From Cudoniella acicularis (taxonomy: Eukaryota; Ascomycota; Leotiomycetes; Helotiales; Helotiaceae), in NCBI GenBank assembly GCA_013054445.1, contig JAAMPI010000730.1:1-27259 (forward strand): a stretch of DNA of 27,259 bases, given 5' to 3'. Under the pieces are notes generated by a model, which made no database searches, was not told the DNA's origin, and saw only the letters and a program-made list of their open reading frames with translations. The translations under genes were made by a program, and so were the position numbers. This document shows, piece by piece, positions 10,223-21,300 of this stretch. How positions within the stretch are numbered: position 1 is the first letter of the stretch; each line of letters opens with the position of its first letter.

Positions 10223-11065
10223 AAAGTGCGGTTTTTATGTTTGCCAGGAGCTTATGGGAGCGCAAAGGTAAGTTTAACACCTTAAATAATTGGCCTTATA
10301 CTCACAGCTTTACAGAACTTTGAAGTTCAGTTAGGTATGGGCTTGAATCTAGGAGGGGTGCCTTGCTGATCTTCCGCTATAGCACCTTTCTGCAACAAAT
10401 TTACCTCCGACAAAAACACGACCTTCTTTTTCACACAAGGAACTGTTAAATGCTCTCCGCCACTAGGCTTCAATGACTATTTTAGGCCTGCACCACACTG
10501 TAGGTTCTTCAACTACGATGGGATTCAATAAAACGACGTGCTTGAACGAGTGAGGGACTTTCTCGAAGGCGAGAACGCCGAAGATATCTTGCGCGAATTG
10601 ATGCCAACCGGTGATGCAAGTATTCGAAAGAACATCAAGCAATCAATCGATAAGATTTATCAAACAATGGATGAGCATGGTCCCTTTGATGGCATCTGCG
10701 CATACTCCGAATGGACCGTTGCAGCTGGGGTGTTGATTATGGACGAGCTACGCAGATTAAAGACAGAAGGAAGACCGAGACAAATCAAGAGAGCGGTCTT
10801 CTTTGCTGGCTGGCCGCCATTGGATGTCTAATAGAATCAGATGGTTCTTGTCGACGCCAGCGACGATGTTATCGACATTCCGACATTGCATTGTGTTGTT
10901 GCGGATGGTCCTTACCTGGCGGGAGCGATGGCTCTTTACAATGTTTGCGATCAAGATGAAGCGATTTTGTTTGATCATGGGAAAGGCCATACAATTCCAA
11001 GAGATGTACAAACCCTGAAGGAGCTCGGAGATGCGGTGCGAAATTTGGGTGTAGCAAGCGCTTGA
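10223..11065 (+). pseudogene. FSH-family serine hydrolase pseudogene
   Basis: This is an alpha/beta hydrolase of the FSH1 group, closest in pattern to the small hydrolases/thioesterases of fungal polyketide clusters (CtnB/LovG-like). Exon 1 ends at 10267 (RFLCLPGAYGSAK). Introns are 10268-10315 and 10335-10382 (48 nt each, GTAAGT and GTATGG donors). Exon 3 carries TFFFTQGTVKC and DYFRPAPHCRFFNYDG. The nucleophile motif reads AYSEW (Ser at 10706-10708), where the family has YSEG, so the second Gly is Trp. AVFFAGWPP, an Asp-containing VVADGPYLAGAMALYNVCD and the His motif GKGHTIPRD complete the triad region. In-frame stops occur at 10529-10531 (TAA) and as a tandem TAA TAG at 10829-10834, yet homology continues in the same frame to TGA 11063-11065. 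The initiating ATG is not visible. CAG just before 10223 may be an acceptor from an unseen first exon. Confidence 0.83.
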
Positions 11066-11850
11066 TGACTTATATTTACAGACCAAAGTTGGCATTGAAA
11101 TTTACGACACGATCTCTCATTCCTCCTCAGATATCTACGTTAGATTATTTTATTTTTGTGAGAATTCTTTGGATATTTAGACCGATCTTATAATATCTTT
11201 TCCGTTCACCCCTCGCCAAAGATGAAGTCATTTCCCGCATTTCCACCATTCTAACCCATCTCCACCAACTCCAACTCCAATCACCCCTCTTCCTCTTCCT
11301 CACAGCCCACCACGCGGACGAGCATGCAACGAAAAAGAGTTTCTTTCTCTCACGAGAAGTTGAGTTCAAAAGATTCTCCACCCGGGACTAGACCAAGTGG
11401 GAGCAGTCATGAAAATAGTTTTCAATCAGCAAAAATACGTACTCGGTCGTGGACCTCACTGTAGCGTATATTACCCTTGCACGAAGATGAAGAAGAGAGG
11501 AAGAAAAGATTATCGAGATGAGCAGGAGGGGGTATTTATACTTTTTGGGGTGGAGTTGGTTGCGTGGTTGGTGAGTCATGGGGTAGGGGTGGTTACTGCT
11601 GGTTGGTTGCCTGGAGGTGATTTGGTGAGTCAAATCTTCGTGAATCAAACGTTCGTGGAAAGTTTATACGATGACTGGTTTAGGTAGCTTCGCGATCCTG
11701 ATTGTTTGTTCTTTTGGCGCAGCTTAAGGCTTAAGGCTCTGTTGGGGAGGTCTTAAGTGGCGAAGTGAGTCAAAACCCCTTTGATTTCCTGAATCTAGAG
11801 GGCCTAATTTTTACAGCTTTCTCCCACCTACAGGAAAGAGGGGTAGTAGC
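11066..11850. other. intergenic, possible coding remnant at 11218-11388
   Basis: The plus-strand frame at about 11218-11388 reads without a stop (DEVISRISTILTHLHQ... to FSTRD then TAG). It has a leucine-rich helical look but no ATG start and no family I recognise. The remainder, 11397-11690, opens in frames on both strands with no domain. It also contains the 3' flank of the FSH pseudogene and of the amidohydrolase gene on the opposite strand. Confidence 0.35.
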
Positions 11851-13668
11851 TTAAGTATTTACTGTAATATCCACCCCCTTATATATTTTCTGGCCGCCTA
11901 CCCAAGTTTCGAGAACCTCTACCTCCTTGTGCAAGTACCCGGGCCGTACCAGCCTTGGGTCTTTCCCGAGAACCAGGAAATCTGCCTTTTTCCCCACCTC
12001 CAGCGATCCAATCTCGGCAGCCAATCCGAGTTGTCTAGCCGGGTTGATAGTGACTCCTCGCCAGGCCTCCTCAAGAGTGATAGTCTGCTCCTGGCCCAAC
12101 ACCTCGCCTGTTGGGTCCAAAAGTCGAGCAGCAGCCGTGTCGACGTACTGAAGGGGGTTGACAGGACTGATAGGAGAGTCGCTGTGGAACGAGTAGATGA
12201 GCCCGACATCGACATCGTCGCGGGTCGGGTCGATCCTGTCGCCCCGTGGCGGGCCGAGGACATAGTCACGGAAAACGGCACCCCAGCTTCTGACGTGGGC
12301 TATCAGATGGCTCACGCCGAGGCCCAGCTCGACCGCCCGGACGAGCTGCTTCTTAGAGACGACAGTGACGTGCTCGAGGCGGTGCACTATCTCACGATTC
12401 CTGTCGGGAACCGCGTTGAATGCCGTGTTGAGCACACGTAGCGCTTGGTCGATGGCTCGGTCGCCGTTGGTATGGAGGATGAGCTGCCAGCCAGCTTTGA
12501 GGAAAGGCACGAGAAGCCCGAGGAGTTCCTCGTCTTTCTCGTAGTTTAGAATTCCGAGGTTGTTGGGTTGGTCCAGATACGGCTCTTTCACGGCGGCGGT
12601 GAATCCTTGAGTTGAGCCGTCGAGCCAGAACTTGATGCCTTGCACTCTCGCTGCGCCGACGTTCCAGGGCGGTGGGGCGAGGATTTCCAGGAAACCGACG
12701 AAGGGCTGAACGGTCTGGATGGCGAGGGCGCCACCGAAGCGAGGTAGTAAGGGGTCGTCAAGAACGGACTTGATAAGAGCGAGCTCGGGAAAGCCGCTGG
12801 TAAGGCCAATACCAGCATCAAAAACCGTCGTGGTACCACGGGCAGCCCACCCTTTCAATGTCTTCCTCGCAAGGCCGATAAACTCCGCCGGGCTGATCTT
12901 GGGGATGAAGGGCGAGAATACCGACACAGCTTCCTCGAAGAGCACGCCGTCTAGCTTCCCGTTGGGATCCCTGTGGAAGTTCGGGTCTTTGATATCGTCG
13001 GAAACCTTGGCTAAGTCGAGAGCCAGTTGGTTCACGTAAGCTACGTGCCCAGACTGGTTAATTATGTACACGGGATTCTCTGGCGCCCAGACATTGGTGA
13101 TTGTGAGCGTGAGGTTCGGGTGGTCCTGAACGAGAGACGGGTCGTATCCGAACCCGACGACCCATTCTCCCTTCTTCTTCTTTGCAAGAGCTTCATCTAC
13201 GACGGCGCGCGCATCGGCGATCGTCTTGACGACCGAGGGTGAGAAGTTGAGAATGTTTTCATGGTTTGACACCAACGCCGTGAATAGGAGATGCAAGTGG
13301 GGATCAATGAAGCCCGGTACGATAGCTTGTCCTTCTCCCAACACCCGAACAGGAGTATTGGTGCCTGCCACTCTCTGGACATCGGCAAGGGAACCAACTG
13401 AGATTATAGTGTCGCCCTTGATAGATATTGCGTCCACGGCGGAGAATTTGCCGTCGGCGAGTGTCAGGATGTTTCCATTTCCTTGGAAGATCGTGACTTC
13501 GGCTTCTGTTTCATCACCCTGGTGCTTCCCATTCCCATGCACATGAGTTGTAAGGTTAAGATCTTCTGCTGTCGACGTCGTCGTCGTCTTCGGTTGTTCC
13601 TCAGCAGTTGTTCCGAAAACGCCGCCCAGAGCAGCTCTCGCTACCAAGTTTGCGCCTTCCTGACACAT
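11851..13668 (-). CDS. YtcJ-type amidohydrolase (amidohydro_3), intronless
   Basis: This 605-residue metal-dependent hydrolase belongs to the broad YtcJ/AepA group, whose substrates are mostly unknown (cyclic amides, N-acyl compounds). The frame is intact from ATG 13668 to TAA 11851. After about 55 low-complexity residues come a small beta domain, then the metal motif VPGFIDPHLHLL (His124, His126). Next come GIKFWLDGSTQG (354-365, with the Lys that can bridge metals), HTNGDRAID (399-407), HRLEHV (429-434) and SFHSDSP (504-509). The C-terminal beta strands end with LEVGKKADFLVLG. The length is slightly above the usual 530-560 because of the N-terminal extension, which lacks a clear signal peptide. 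The gene is visibly richer in GC than the flanking DNA and has no intron, which fits transfer or retention from another lineage but does not prove it. Confidence 0.93.
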   Translation of the reverse strand: MCQEGANLVARAALGGVFGTTAEEQPKTTTTSTAEDLNLTTHVHGNGKHQGDETEAEVTIFQGNGNILTLADGKFSAVDAISIKGDTIISVGSLADVQRVAGTNTPVRVLGEGQAIVPGFIDPHLHLLFTALVSNHENILNFSPSVVKTIADARAVVDEALAKKKKGEWVVGFGYDPSLVQDHPNLTLTITNVWAPENPVYIINQSGHVAYVNQLALDLAKVSDDIKDPNFHRDPNGKLDGVLFEEAVSVFSPFIPKISPAEFIGLARKTLKGWAARGTTTVFDAGIGLTSGFPELALIKSVLDDPLLPRFGGALAIQTVQPFVGFLEILAPPPWNVGAARVQGIKFWLDGSTQGFTAAVKEPYLDQPNNLGILNYEKDEELLGLLVPFLKAGWQLILHTNGDRAIDQALRVLNTAFNAVPDRNREIVHRLEHVTVVSKKQLVRAVELGLGVSHLIAHVRSWGAVFRDYVLGPPRGDRIDPTRDDVDVGLIYSFHSDSPISPVNPLQYVDTAAARLLDPTGEVLGQEQTITLEEAWRGVTINPARQLGLAAEIGSLEVGKKADFLVLGKDPRLVRPGYLHKEVEVLETWVGGQKIYKGVDITVNT

Positions 13669-14708
13669 GACTTATGAATGATTTTTCTCGACTTTGTAGA
13701 AAAATACCAATTAAGTGAGGAGTTCGAGAAAGGAGAAACTAGATAGGGAAGAGTTGTAAATGATTGATTGTATTCGGATGTGTCGTCGTTTTTGTTCGGA
13801 TTAGTCCGATGTCGCAATAACGCCATTTTTAGAGGTGACGATGTCTTCAGTCTTGACATCTGAGTCTACCTTTTGCGAGCAAAGGCTGCGAAATTATTAA
13901 CACTTGAAAAGTATTAAATAGCCAGAGATTAAAAGTTACTGATATTGCAATGATAAGTAAGATTTCGCTCAATTTTTTCCGTTCTGTCTCTATAAGAGTT
14001 ATTGTTTGATCATAAAGGTTTCGTCGCCAAGAAGAGCGGGCAATTATCTGGTATGTTCTCACCGATCCACCCGAAAACGGAATTTTCACTATACTGGATT
14101 ACAGTGTACGCAATGGACATGTCGTCAATCCCAATCTCTAGCTCTCCTCTCCGTTCTCCTAGCACTTGGCTGCTCGTCCAGTGGTAGTTCCTAAATCTCA
14201 TCCTCCTTTTGCGAGCGCCGGTAAAACTCGACATGTCTCTTGTCGTCATGTTGTTCTTTTGTTTCCACGACGTTAGGTAGAGTTTTTGGGAATAAAATGG
14301 GGGTCTTAAAGCTGAGAAAGTGGTTGATTTGTTGGAATGAAAAAGTGCGCAGTTAGGGGAAAACATACCTGGAAATCAATGTGGAGGGAAGGTCGCACCT
14401 TCCCCGTTTCTTGGGAGTTGGTGATTAAACGAATTTATGACGCGTTGTTGACCTGATCTCATCTTCTTGACGTCTTTGTGGAAGTGTAAAAATACCTATT
14501 TGTATAGAAATACGAATATATATTTCCTTCTCACTTTTACGGTCGTTTCTGCTACTCATTCATTGCCCACTCTCGGCATTTTCCTCCCCCCCCTTCCCCC
14601 CTCCATCACCACTACCAACTCCTCATACTCGCGCTCCTCCTCCAACAAAAACCGACAACTAAACCCAAATCCATAGCAAATTGTCACACCAAAAGGAAAA
14701 AAGTGAGA
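13669..14708. other. intergenic region between two divergent genes
   Basis: This AT-rich stretch contains the upstream region of the amidohydrolase (minus strand) and the leader of the membrane-protein gene (plus strand). Only short frames without domains are present. Pyrimidine-rich tracts at 14560-14660 (C runs and CTCCTCC) resemble fungal promoter and 5'-UTR sequence. Confidence 0.4.
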
Positions 14709-15655
14709 ATGCCCGTACACCTCCAACCCCTCCTCTTTCGCAGCGCCAGCAACGCCAACACCAACGCCCACGCCCACAAAAGCATTCTCCGACCAAAGCC
14801 AGAACCTTACTTCTCTACTTCACAACCTTCACAGCCTTCAACTTTACAATACTCAGAACCCAAATCCTCCTCCCATCTAGTATCTGAGTCGACAACACGA
14901 GAACGACTACAGCGAAAAGAAAAGCACAAAATCCGCCTCCCGGTCGCGTTTTTATTTCTATTGCACATCATGATTTTCGTGCTATTTTTTATTGGATTCT
15001 TGAGCGTGCTGGTGCTGGCGGTGGGAGTGAGGGGAACGGGATGGGGGATGAGGGAGTGTTTGGGTTGAAGGTTGGGAGGGGATTTGCTGAGGAGGAGATG
15101 AAGATGAAGACTCCTGTTACTATTGGAAAGGTTTCAAGTGGAAAGGGAAAGGGAGAGGTTGAAGGTGCCACTTGGTTGGATCGAGTGTACGAGGATGCGA
15201 TATCAGTAGCACCACCATCAGTGTTCAACTCTGCAAGGAAAAAGTCACCCCTCACCACCAACCCCGATTCCAAACACTCCCGCTCAAATTCGAACTCAAA
15301 CTCTCACTCACATCCAACACCACCCTCCAAAACCGCCCACCCAACATCATCACCACCACCTCTTCCTCTCAAACCCACCAACAACGCCAATGTCAATCCC
15401 AATCTCAACCTCCAACCAAAACCGGCAGACCAAGATCTGCTACTCACGGTACTAGCTGTGGTGGGGGTTTTGGCGAGGATGCTCTGGGTCAAGGCGAGTT
15501 TTCGACGGGGTTGTGCGGCGTGGCTTGAGAAGCAGAAGGCTAACAGCAAAGTGAAATTCGAATGTGATTCTTTGATGGAAGGCGAGAGATGGAGGAGAGG
15601 AATGAGAAGGATGTTAAAAGGTGCGGTGCTTCAGCTACTGAGGTTTAGGGGCTGA
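14709..15655 (+). CDS. hypothetical membrane protein, frameshifted at a G run
   Basis: I do not recognise this protein. The first frame starts at ATG 14709. It encodes a Ser/Pro/Asn-rich cytosolic-looking tail, a basic stretch (RLQRKEKHKIRLP) and one strong membrane segment, VAFLFLLHIMIFVLFFIGF, extending to VLVLAVGV. It then runs to TGA near 15066-15068. The reading GDEGVFGLKVGRG continues at once in another frame from about 15047, through TWLDRVYEDAISVAPPS and a second hydrophobic segment (LLLTVLAVVGVLARMLW), to TGA 15653-15655. The two frames join if the GGGGG run at 15043-15047 had one more G, so a 1-nt deletion or sequencing error is the simplest reading. An intron has not been excluded. 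The total would be about 315 residues with one or two membrane passes. Confidence 0.5.
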
Positions 15656-16519
15656 TTTGGAGGAAAGAGGTTGTGAGGATGAGCACGAGATGAAGAATCG
15701 AAGATCAGCTTCCCCGGTCGTGTTTTCAAGTCCAAGAAAAACATCAAGTCCGTGACCTGGCTATTTGGCAGTCGTCGAATACCCGTACGACAATATATCA
15801 GTGACAATCTAAGGGTCGAAGCTAGGCTGCTAGTTAGCTAGCTAGGTATGAGGATGCAAGGATCTATGGGGAAAAACAGTTTGATGAGAAGGAGGAAGGA
15901 GGCTGAAAGTATTAATAAGAGCGCCGAGAACGAAGGAAGAGGTGAGATAAAATCTAAACGAATCGAATCGAAATGAAGGCCTTACGAGGTAAGCCCATAA
16001 CCTTCCTACCTACCTACCTACCTCTCCTTACATTCCCTTCGCTTCCCTCCCCTTCCCTCCCAAACCAACACCAAAATATTTCCTAAGAAATCGGTATAAA
16101 GAAAAATCAGGATATAGAACCCCAGCGATACTAACCAACCAGTATTTCACAGCTTCGTCACCGCTCGCTACTCTTAGGCCAAGACGAGGCAAGGCACTCG
16201 CCACCACTATAGGGTCTCGAATAGCTGCTCATGGTCATCACGAAGGAAAGAAGATTGGTAGAGCGAGTGAGGACTGACAAATTGGCTTTTTGTTAAAAAG
16301 TTGAAAAATAGAAAATTGGAATTGGGGATTAACTGCGAAACGGGTGAGGCTGGGCTTGGAAATTGAGAATAGAGGTTTTTGGCTGATTGATAAGAGTAGG
16401 TAATGAAAGAGTTGTCTGAAAACTCTGTGGCCAAGAATATCTCAAGAAATTCCATTCTTGCTCATTGGAAGTGCTTATATTTTCCTTTTTTATCTAAGAT
16501 AAAATTCCTATTTTAGCTT
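15656..16519. other. intergenic, with CCTA microsatellite
   Basis: No gene is supported. The stretch lies between the 3' ends of two convergent genes. It contains a TAGC-rich patch near 15826-15845, the tetranucleotide run at 16005-16023, and an AT-rich segment at 16260-16500 whose open frame (16207-16455, minus) shows no domain. Confidence 0.4.
16005..16023. repeat. CCTA tetranucleotide microsatellite
   Basis: About 4.75 tandem copies of CCTA, followed by pyrimidine-rich DNA. Ordinary simple repeat, likely length-variable. Confidence 0.85.
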
Positions 16520-17757
16520 TCAAGAAAGGTTAGCTCGAACATACTCCCCCAACTTCAACAATGCCTCTTTCAGCACCTCTGTCTCGGAGACAAACCCGAT
16601 CCGTACACAGCCCTCGAATTCAGGTCCGAAGCACTTTGATGCTGGTATAAACATGACTTTCGTTTTCTCGATAACATCGATGCAAAACTGCACGTCATCT
16701 ACTGGCTTGCCGTTATTCTCGAACTTGACGAGTGCTGTTGTTCCTCCGGTAGGCTTAACCCATGAGCAAACCCTTCTGTTTTCGTCAATGAAAGATTCGA
16801 GGATTGCGAAGTTGGTTTTGGCTAGTTTGATATTTCGTCCTAGCAAGGCGTGCATGACCGAGCTGGATAGAGCGTACGTTGCGACTTGGTCATCGAGTTG
16901 AGAGACTGCGATAGTCGTGTAATCTCGTGCTGCGGCGATTTCTTCGATGATGGATCGATCTCGAGATGCGATCCAGCCAATACGGATTCCTGCTAATGAG
17001 TATGCTTTTGACATCGAGCCGGTGCAGATGGTCTTCGAATATCCCATAGAGAGAATTGAAGGGGGGAAATCTTCATCGACAGGCGAAACGCCGTGGAATA
17101 GTGGGCGGTATACTTCGTCTGAAAGGATGATAATGTCTTTCTCTCTTGCGAACTCAACCAATGCCTGCAAAACAGACTTTGGAGTCGTTGCACCGGTCGG
17201 ATTATTGGGATTGTTGATGATTATCATCTTGGTTTTGTCATTAACGAGAGCCTTCAGATCGTCCAGGTCTGGAATCCATTTCTTTTCTCTTCGTAGCTTC
17301 CATAGCGACACATCCGCCCCCAAACTTTTTGGTACACTGTACAGCTGTTGGTATGTGGGGTACATGCATACGACATGATCTCCAGGTCCAATAAGCGTGT
17401 ACAAGAGCAGGAAATTCGCAGCGATTGCTCCAGGTGTTATTAAAACATTCTCTGGTGAAAGAGGTGAGGAGACTCTAGCAGAGTATAGTGTTGCCAACCG
17501 CTCCCGCAGAGCTGCAGACCCCCGAATAGCTCCATATGTAAGCTTTGTAGATGTTTTCAACGGGTGTGGAACATTCGGATCTTCGCAGAGACCAACGAGG
17601 TCATCGATCGATATGGACGCGGCGCATGTTTCGGCAATATTTAGTACCTCAGGTATTGTTTCATACTTGTCCATCCACTGCGGAGAGTTAGCAGCTTCCT
17701 GCAGTCAGACGGAGTCAATTGCACCTGTTCTACGTCAAATGGCTCAATCTTCACCAT
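16520..17757 (-). CDS. PLP-dependent class I/II aminotransferase
   Basis: This fold-type I PLP enzyme is 396 residues long and probably cytosolic. Exon 1 is 17757-17725 (11 codons, MVKIEPFDVEQ). The intron is 17724-17678 (47 nt, GTGCAA donor, GCTAAC branch, CCGCAG acceptor), and exon 2 is 17677-16520. The chosen ATG has a strong ACCATGG context. An in-frame ATG at 17856 would add 33 residues. Visible motifs: a YGAIRGSAALRERLA segment, NNPNNPTGA (about 166-174), SDEVYRP with the PLP-pyridine Asp (about 198), SMSKAYSLAGIRIGW with the Schiff-base Lys at about 235, and CVRIGFV containing the carboxylate-binding Arg. It resembles fungal aminotransferases annotated as aromatic/ACC-synthase-like, but the substrate cannot be read from the sequence. 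The frame is intact, and it is divergent from the ABC transporter with a 599-bp shared upstream region. Confidence 0.93.
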
Positions 17758-18356
17758 GGTTGCGAACTCGGTGGTGTGCTGTACAAGAAGATCCTCAGAT
17801 GGTCCTGCAAGAAGAAGGTCGGTTTCTGATGTGTTGCCATTGCGATGGATGCTCAACGGACCTCTTTAAATGATTTCTTCTCGATGTTGAGATAGATGCG
17901 CCTTGTGAAGGGCATGTGGGCCGAGATGGAGATGCAAGCCGAGATGGAGGGGCTCGAGGGGTCATCCACCATCGGCGCTGGTTGTCCAGGTGCCCGCCTT
18001 GGCAAGCTGTCAAACCACTGGAGCTTGACTTCGCCGCTCATGTGTCTCGTTCTTCATCGCATTTACGTCCAGTCTTCTTCCACCACAATCATTTATGTTT
18101 CTCGTTGTTTGCTTTTTATCACCCTCATTTCACTCCTTCGCCTGCAGCTCGAAGCTGTAAGGTAACTTGTTTCCTCGGTCGTAAGCGCCTTTTGTCCCAC
18201 GCTTGTGCTTGCACAGCATAACCTGAGCTTCGGTGGAGCTCGGCACAGCCTCTCCGCCTCGAGGTTCAACCAAGCTTCTTCTACTTCCATTCCAGGCACC
18301 GAGCGATTCCACGAACATCACCAAACTCAGCATTCAGCATTCAGCACTCAGCACCG
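17758..18356. promoter_or_regulatory. divergent upstream region of aminotransferase and ABCG genes
   Basis: This 599-bp region separates two head-to-head genes and should contain both promoters. The visible structure is a GCCGAGATGGAG duplication near 17915-17950 and pyrimidine-rich DNA at 18050-18150. Co-regulation of the pair is possible but is only inferred from the layout. Confidence 0.5.
18327..18354. repeat. four tandem TCAGCAY heptamers before the ABCG start
   Basis: TCAGCAT, TCAGCAT, TCAGCAC, TCAGCAC run without a gap and end two bases before the ATG at 18357, so they lie in the 5' leader. They could be a protein-binding or translational element, or a slipped-strand expansion. Confidence 0.8.
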
Positions 18357-21300
18357 ATGCGACCACTCCTTGGGTCCGCGGTCCTTGCGACTCTGTCGCT
18401 ATCATGGATCGCTCATGCCTATCAGAACTATTCATCGCTGGATATGATGCGGGCGCAACTTGCGCTGATGGACGACCGACCCGCCGACTGCCCTCCATGG
18501 TATGTTACTCAAGACACATTTCCACGACTTACAATCAGTTCGCAATCATACTGATTAGAAACAGTTTCAATTGTCTTCTGCCGGCCTTTGGATGCGGTCA
18601 ATATTCCGAATGTAATCAATACAATGGCAAATGTTCTTGCCCGCCAGGCTTTGGGGGCGACGACTGTTTCTCTCCAGGTACGATCTCGAGTCGAACAGCG
18701 CAATGCGAAGCAAGGTGTATGCTGATGATATTTAGTTTGTGGATCATTAGCAGATGGCGAGAACCGACCCATACGAGACGGCCAGTTCTGCGAATGTAAA
18801 GAAGGCTGGACTGGTATAAACTGCAATGTTTGCACTGAAAACAAGGCGTGTAATGCCCTGATGCCACCCAACGAAGAAGGCGAGAGATCAGGCGGGGTCT
18901 GTTATCAAAACGGGGAGGTGATAAAGGAGAATTATCAGATGTGCGATGTTACGAATGTTAAAATCGTTGAAATTCTTAATGGGAGGAGACCACAGGTAAC
19001 CTTTACCTGTAATGCAGAACATGAAACCTGTGACTTTCAATGTATGTTCCTCCTCCCAGCGCAAGTCGATTGCTAACACAAAATAGTCTGGGTCGAACAT
19101 CAAGAATCCTTCTATTGTTCACTAGACAATTGCACCTCGAGCGTCGACAGCGGGTACGAGACGAACAGCACCGACTACCGGTGCAATAATATTGCATGCA
19201 AATGTATTCCCGATCGGATGCTGTGTGGTGAGAATGGCTCTGTTGATATTACGGATTTCCTGGATCAGTCGATTAGAGGACCAGCAACATTTAGCTGCGA
19301 ACAAGATGGAAGGAAAAACCAATGCATGTTCAAAGAACCTCAAATGAACTTGTTGATCCAGCAAATGTTTGGAGATTCTAGCATCTTTATCGACTGTCAG
19401 TCTGGCGAATGTTTGTACGAAACCGAAGTTCCTGGATACGAACGGCCTATAAAAAAGATCAACACTCCTTTGATCGCTGGTGTCATCGCCGGGTCTTCGA
19501 TATTTTTGGTCGCCGTCATCTTGCTTGTCTGGTTTCTTTCGAGGAGACAATTTAAATACGGCCCGATCCAGTTGGACGACTCAGACGACGAAAGCTCTAA
19601 ACTCATGTCAGATCACAAACCAGCCTCTCTGTACTTTGAAGATGTCTCATATGTTTTGAATGGAAAACAGATCCTAACGGGAATCCAAGGAGTGGCTCAT
19701 CCTGGAGAAATCATGGCAATCATGGGAGCTTCCGGCGCCGGCAAGACCTCGTTCTTAGATATCCTAGCAAGGAAGAACAAGAGAGGCACTGTTGAAGGCA
19801 ACTTTTACGTCAATGGGGAGAAGGTGACTGATGCCGAGTATAAGAACGTGGTTGGATTCGTTGATCAAGAAGATACAATGCTTTCAACACTTACAGTGCA
19901 CGAAACGATCATGACAAGCGCTCTTCTCAGACTCCCACGAGATATGGGTCGAGCCGCAAAGGAACAGAGAGTTTACGAGGTCGAGAAGCAGCTTGGAATT
20001 TTAGCCATTAAAGACTCTTTAATCGGATCCGAAGAAGGCAAAGGTCGAGGCATCTCCGGTGGCGAAAAAAGACGAGTCGGTATTGCTTGTGAGCTTGTTA
20101 CCAGCCCAAGCATCCTTTTCCTGGACGAGCCAACAAGTGGGCTTGATGCGTACAATGCTTTCAACGTCATTGAGTGTCTCGTTACTCTCGCAAAGACATA
20201 CAAACGGACGGTCATTTTCACTATTCATCAACCAAGATCAAATATTGTAGCCCTATTCGACAGGTTACTACTCTTGGCTAAAGGAAAGACGGTTTATTCT
20301 GGCGAGTTTGCTCAATGTCAAGAATATTTCGACCGCGTCGGATACTCGTGTCCTCCAGGCTTCAACATTGCGGATTACTTGGTCGATTTGACGATGCATG
20401 CCATCGCTCCTCACACCCTAATCGATGAAGGAATACCAGGACTGAACATTGGGCCTGGCAGTCCTGGTCCTAGCAGTACTAGAGCGGTCAAATCAATAGC
20501 CAGCATTTCAGGTGGGAGTATTGAAGAAACAGTGGTTGGCAGTCCTGGAGATTCGCTATTAAAACCTAAGACTAAGCGTCGAGATTCTGTTAAAGCAAAA
20601 CAAGAAAGAGAGTTGTTTACACGCAAGAAGAGCGGGGCTGAGACACCAAGCTCACAACCGGATGAAACACCTCTCGATCCCAATGCCACAAGCTCTCAAC
20701 AGTGGCTCCGAATGAATAAGCAGTCAGGTCATATCCCACATCAAATTCTAGAGGATCCTGATAATCTTCTTCCACCCGCGAGCGCAGGAGTGATCTTGAT
20801 GTTCTTGTCAGGGCTTATGCCCGGTCTGAAATTGCAGAAAACATTCAATCCGATATTCAATCTGCTATAAATAGTGCGAATGCTGCAAATGGTGGTACGA
20901 ATGGGGAGGCTTTCGGGGATGGCAATCATTATACTGGCGCTATGGGTAAAGGATATGCGAGAATTGGCTACCTTTCACAATTTATGATTCTATCTCAGCG
21001 AACCTGGAAGAACCTGTACCGAAACCCGATGCTGATGCTGACGCATTACGCTATTGCGATCCTGTTGGCGGTACTTTCCGGATTCTTGTTCTACGGCCTG
21101 ACGGACGATATTGCTGGTTTCCAAAATCGACTTGGACTGTTCTTCTTCGTCTTAGCACTTTTTGGTTTCAGTACATTATCTAGTCTGACTGTTTTCGCCA
21201 CGGAACGACTCTTATTCGTGAGGGAAAGAGCAAACGGATATTATTCGCCGATCACATATTTTGTTGCGAAAGTACTTTTCGACATTGTTCCCTTGCGTAT

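Noticed and set aside
20411..20689. minus-strand frame within the ABCG gene
   Set aside because: Shadow of the NBD exon on the opposite strand.
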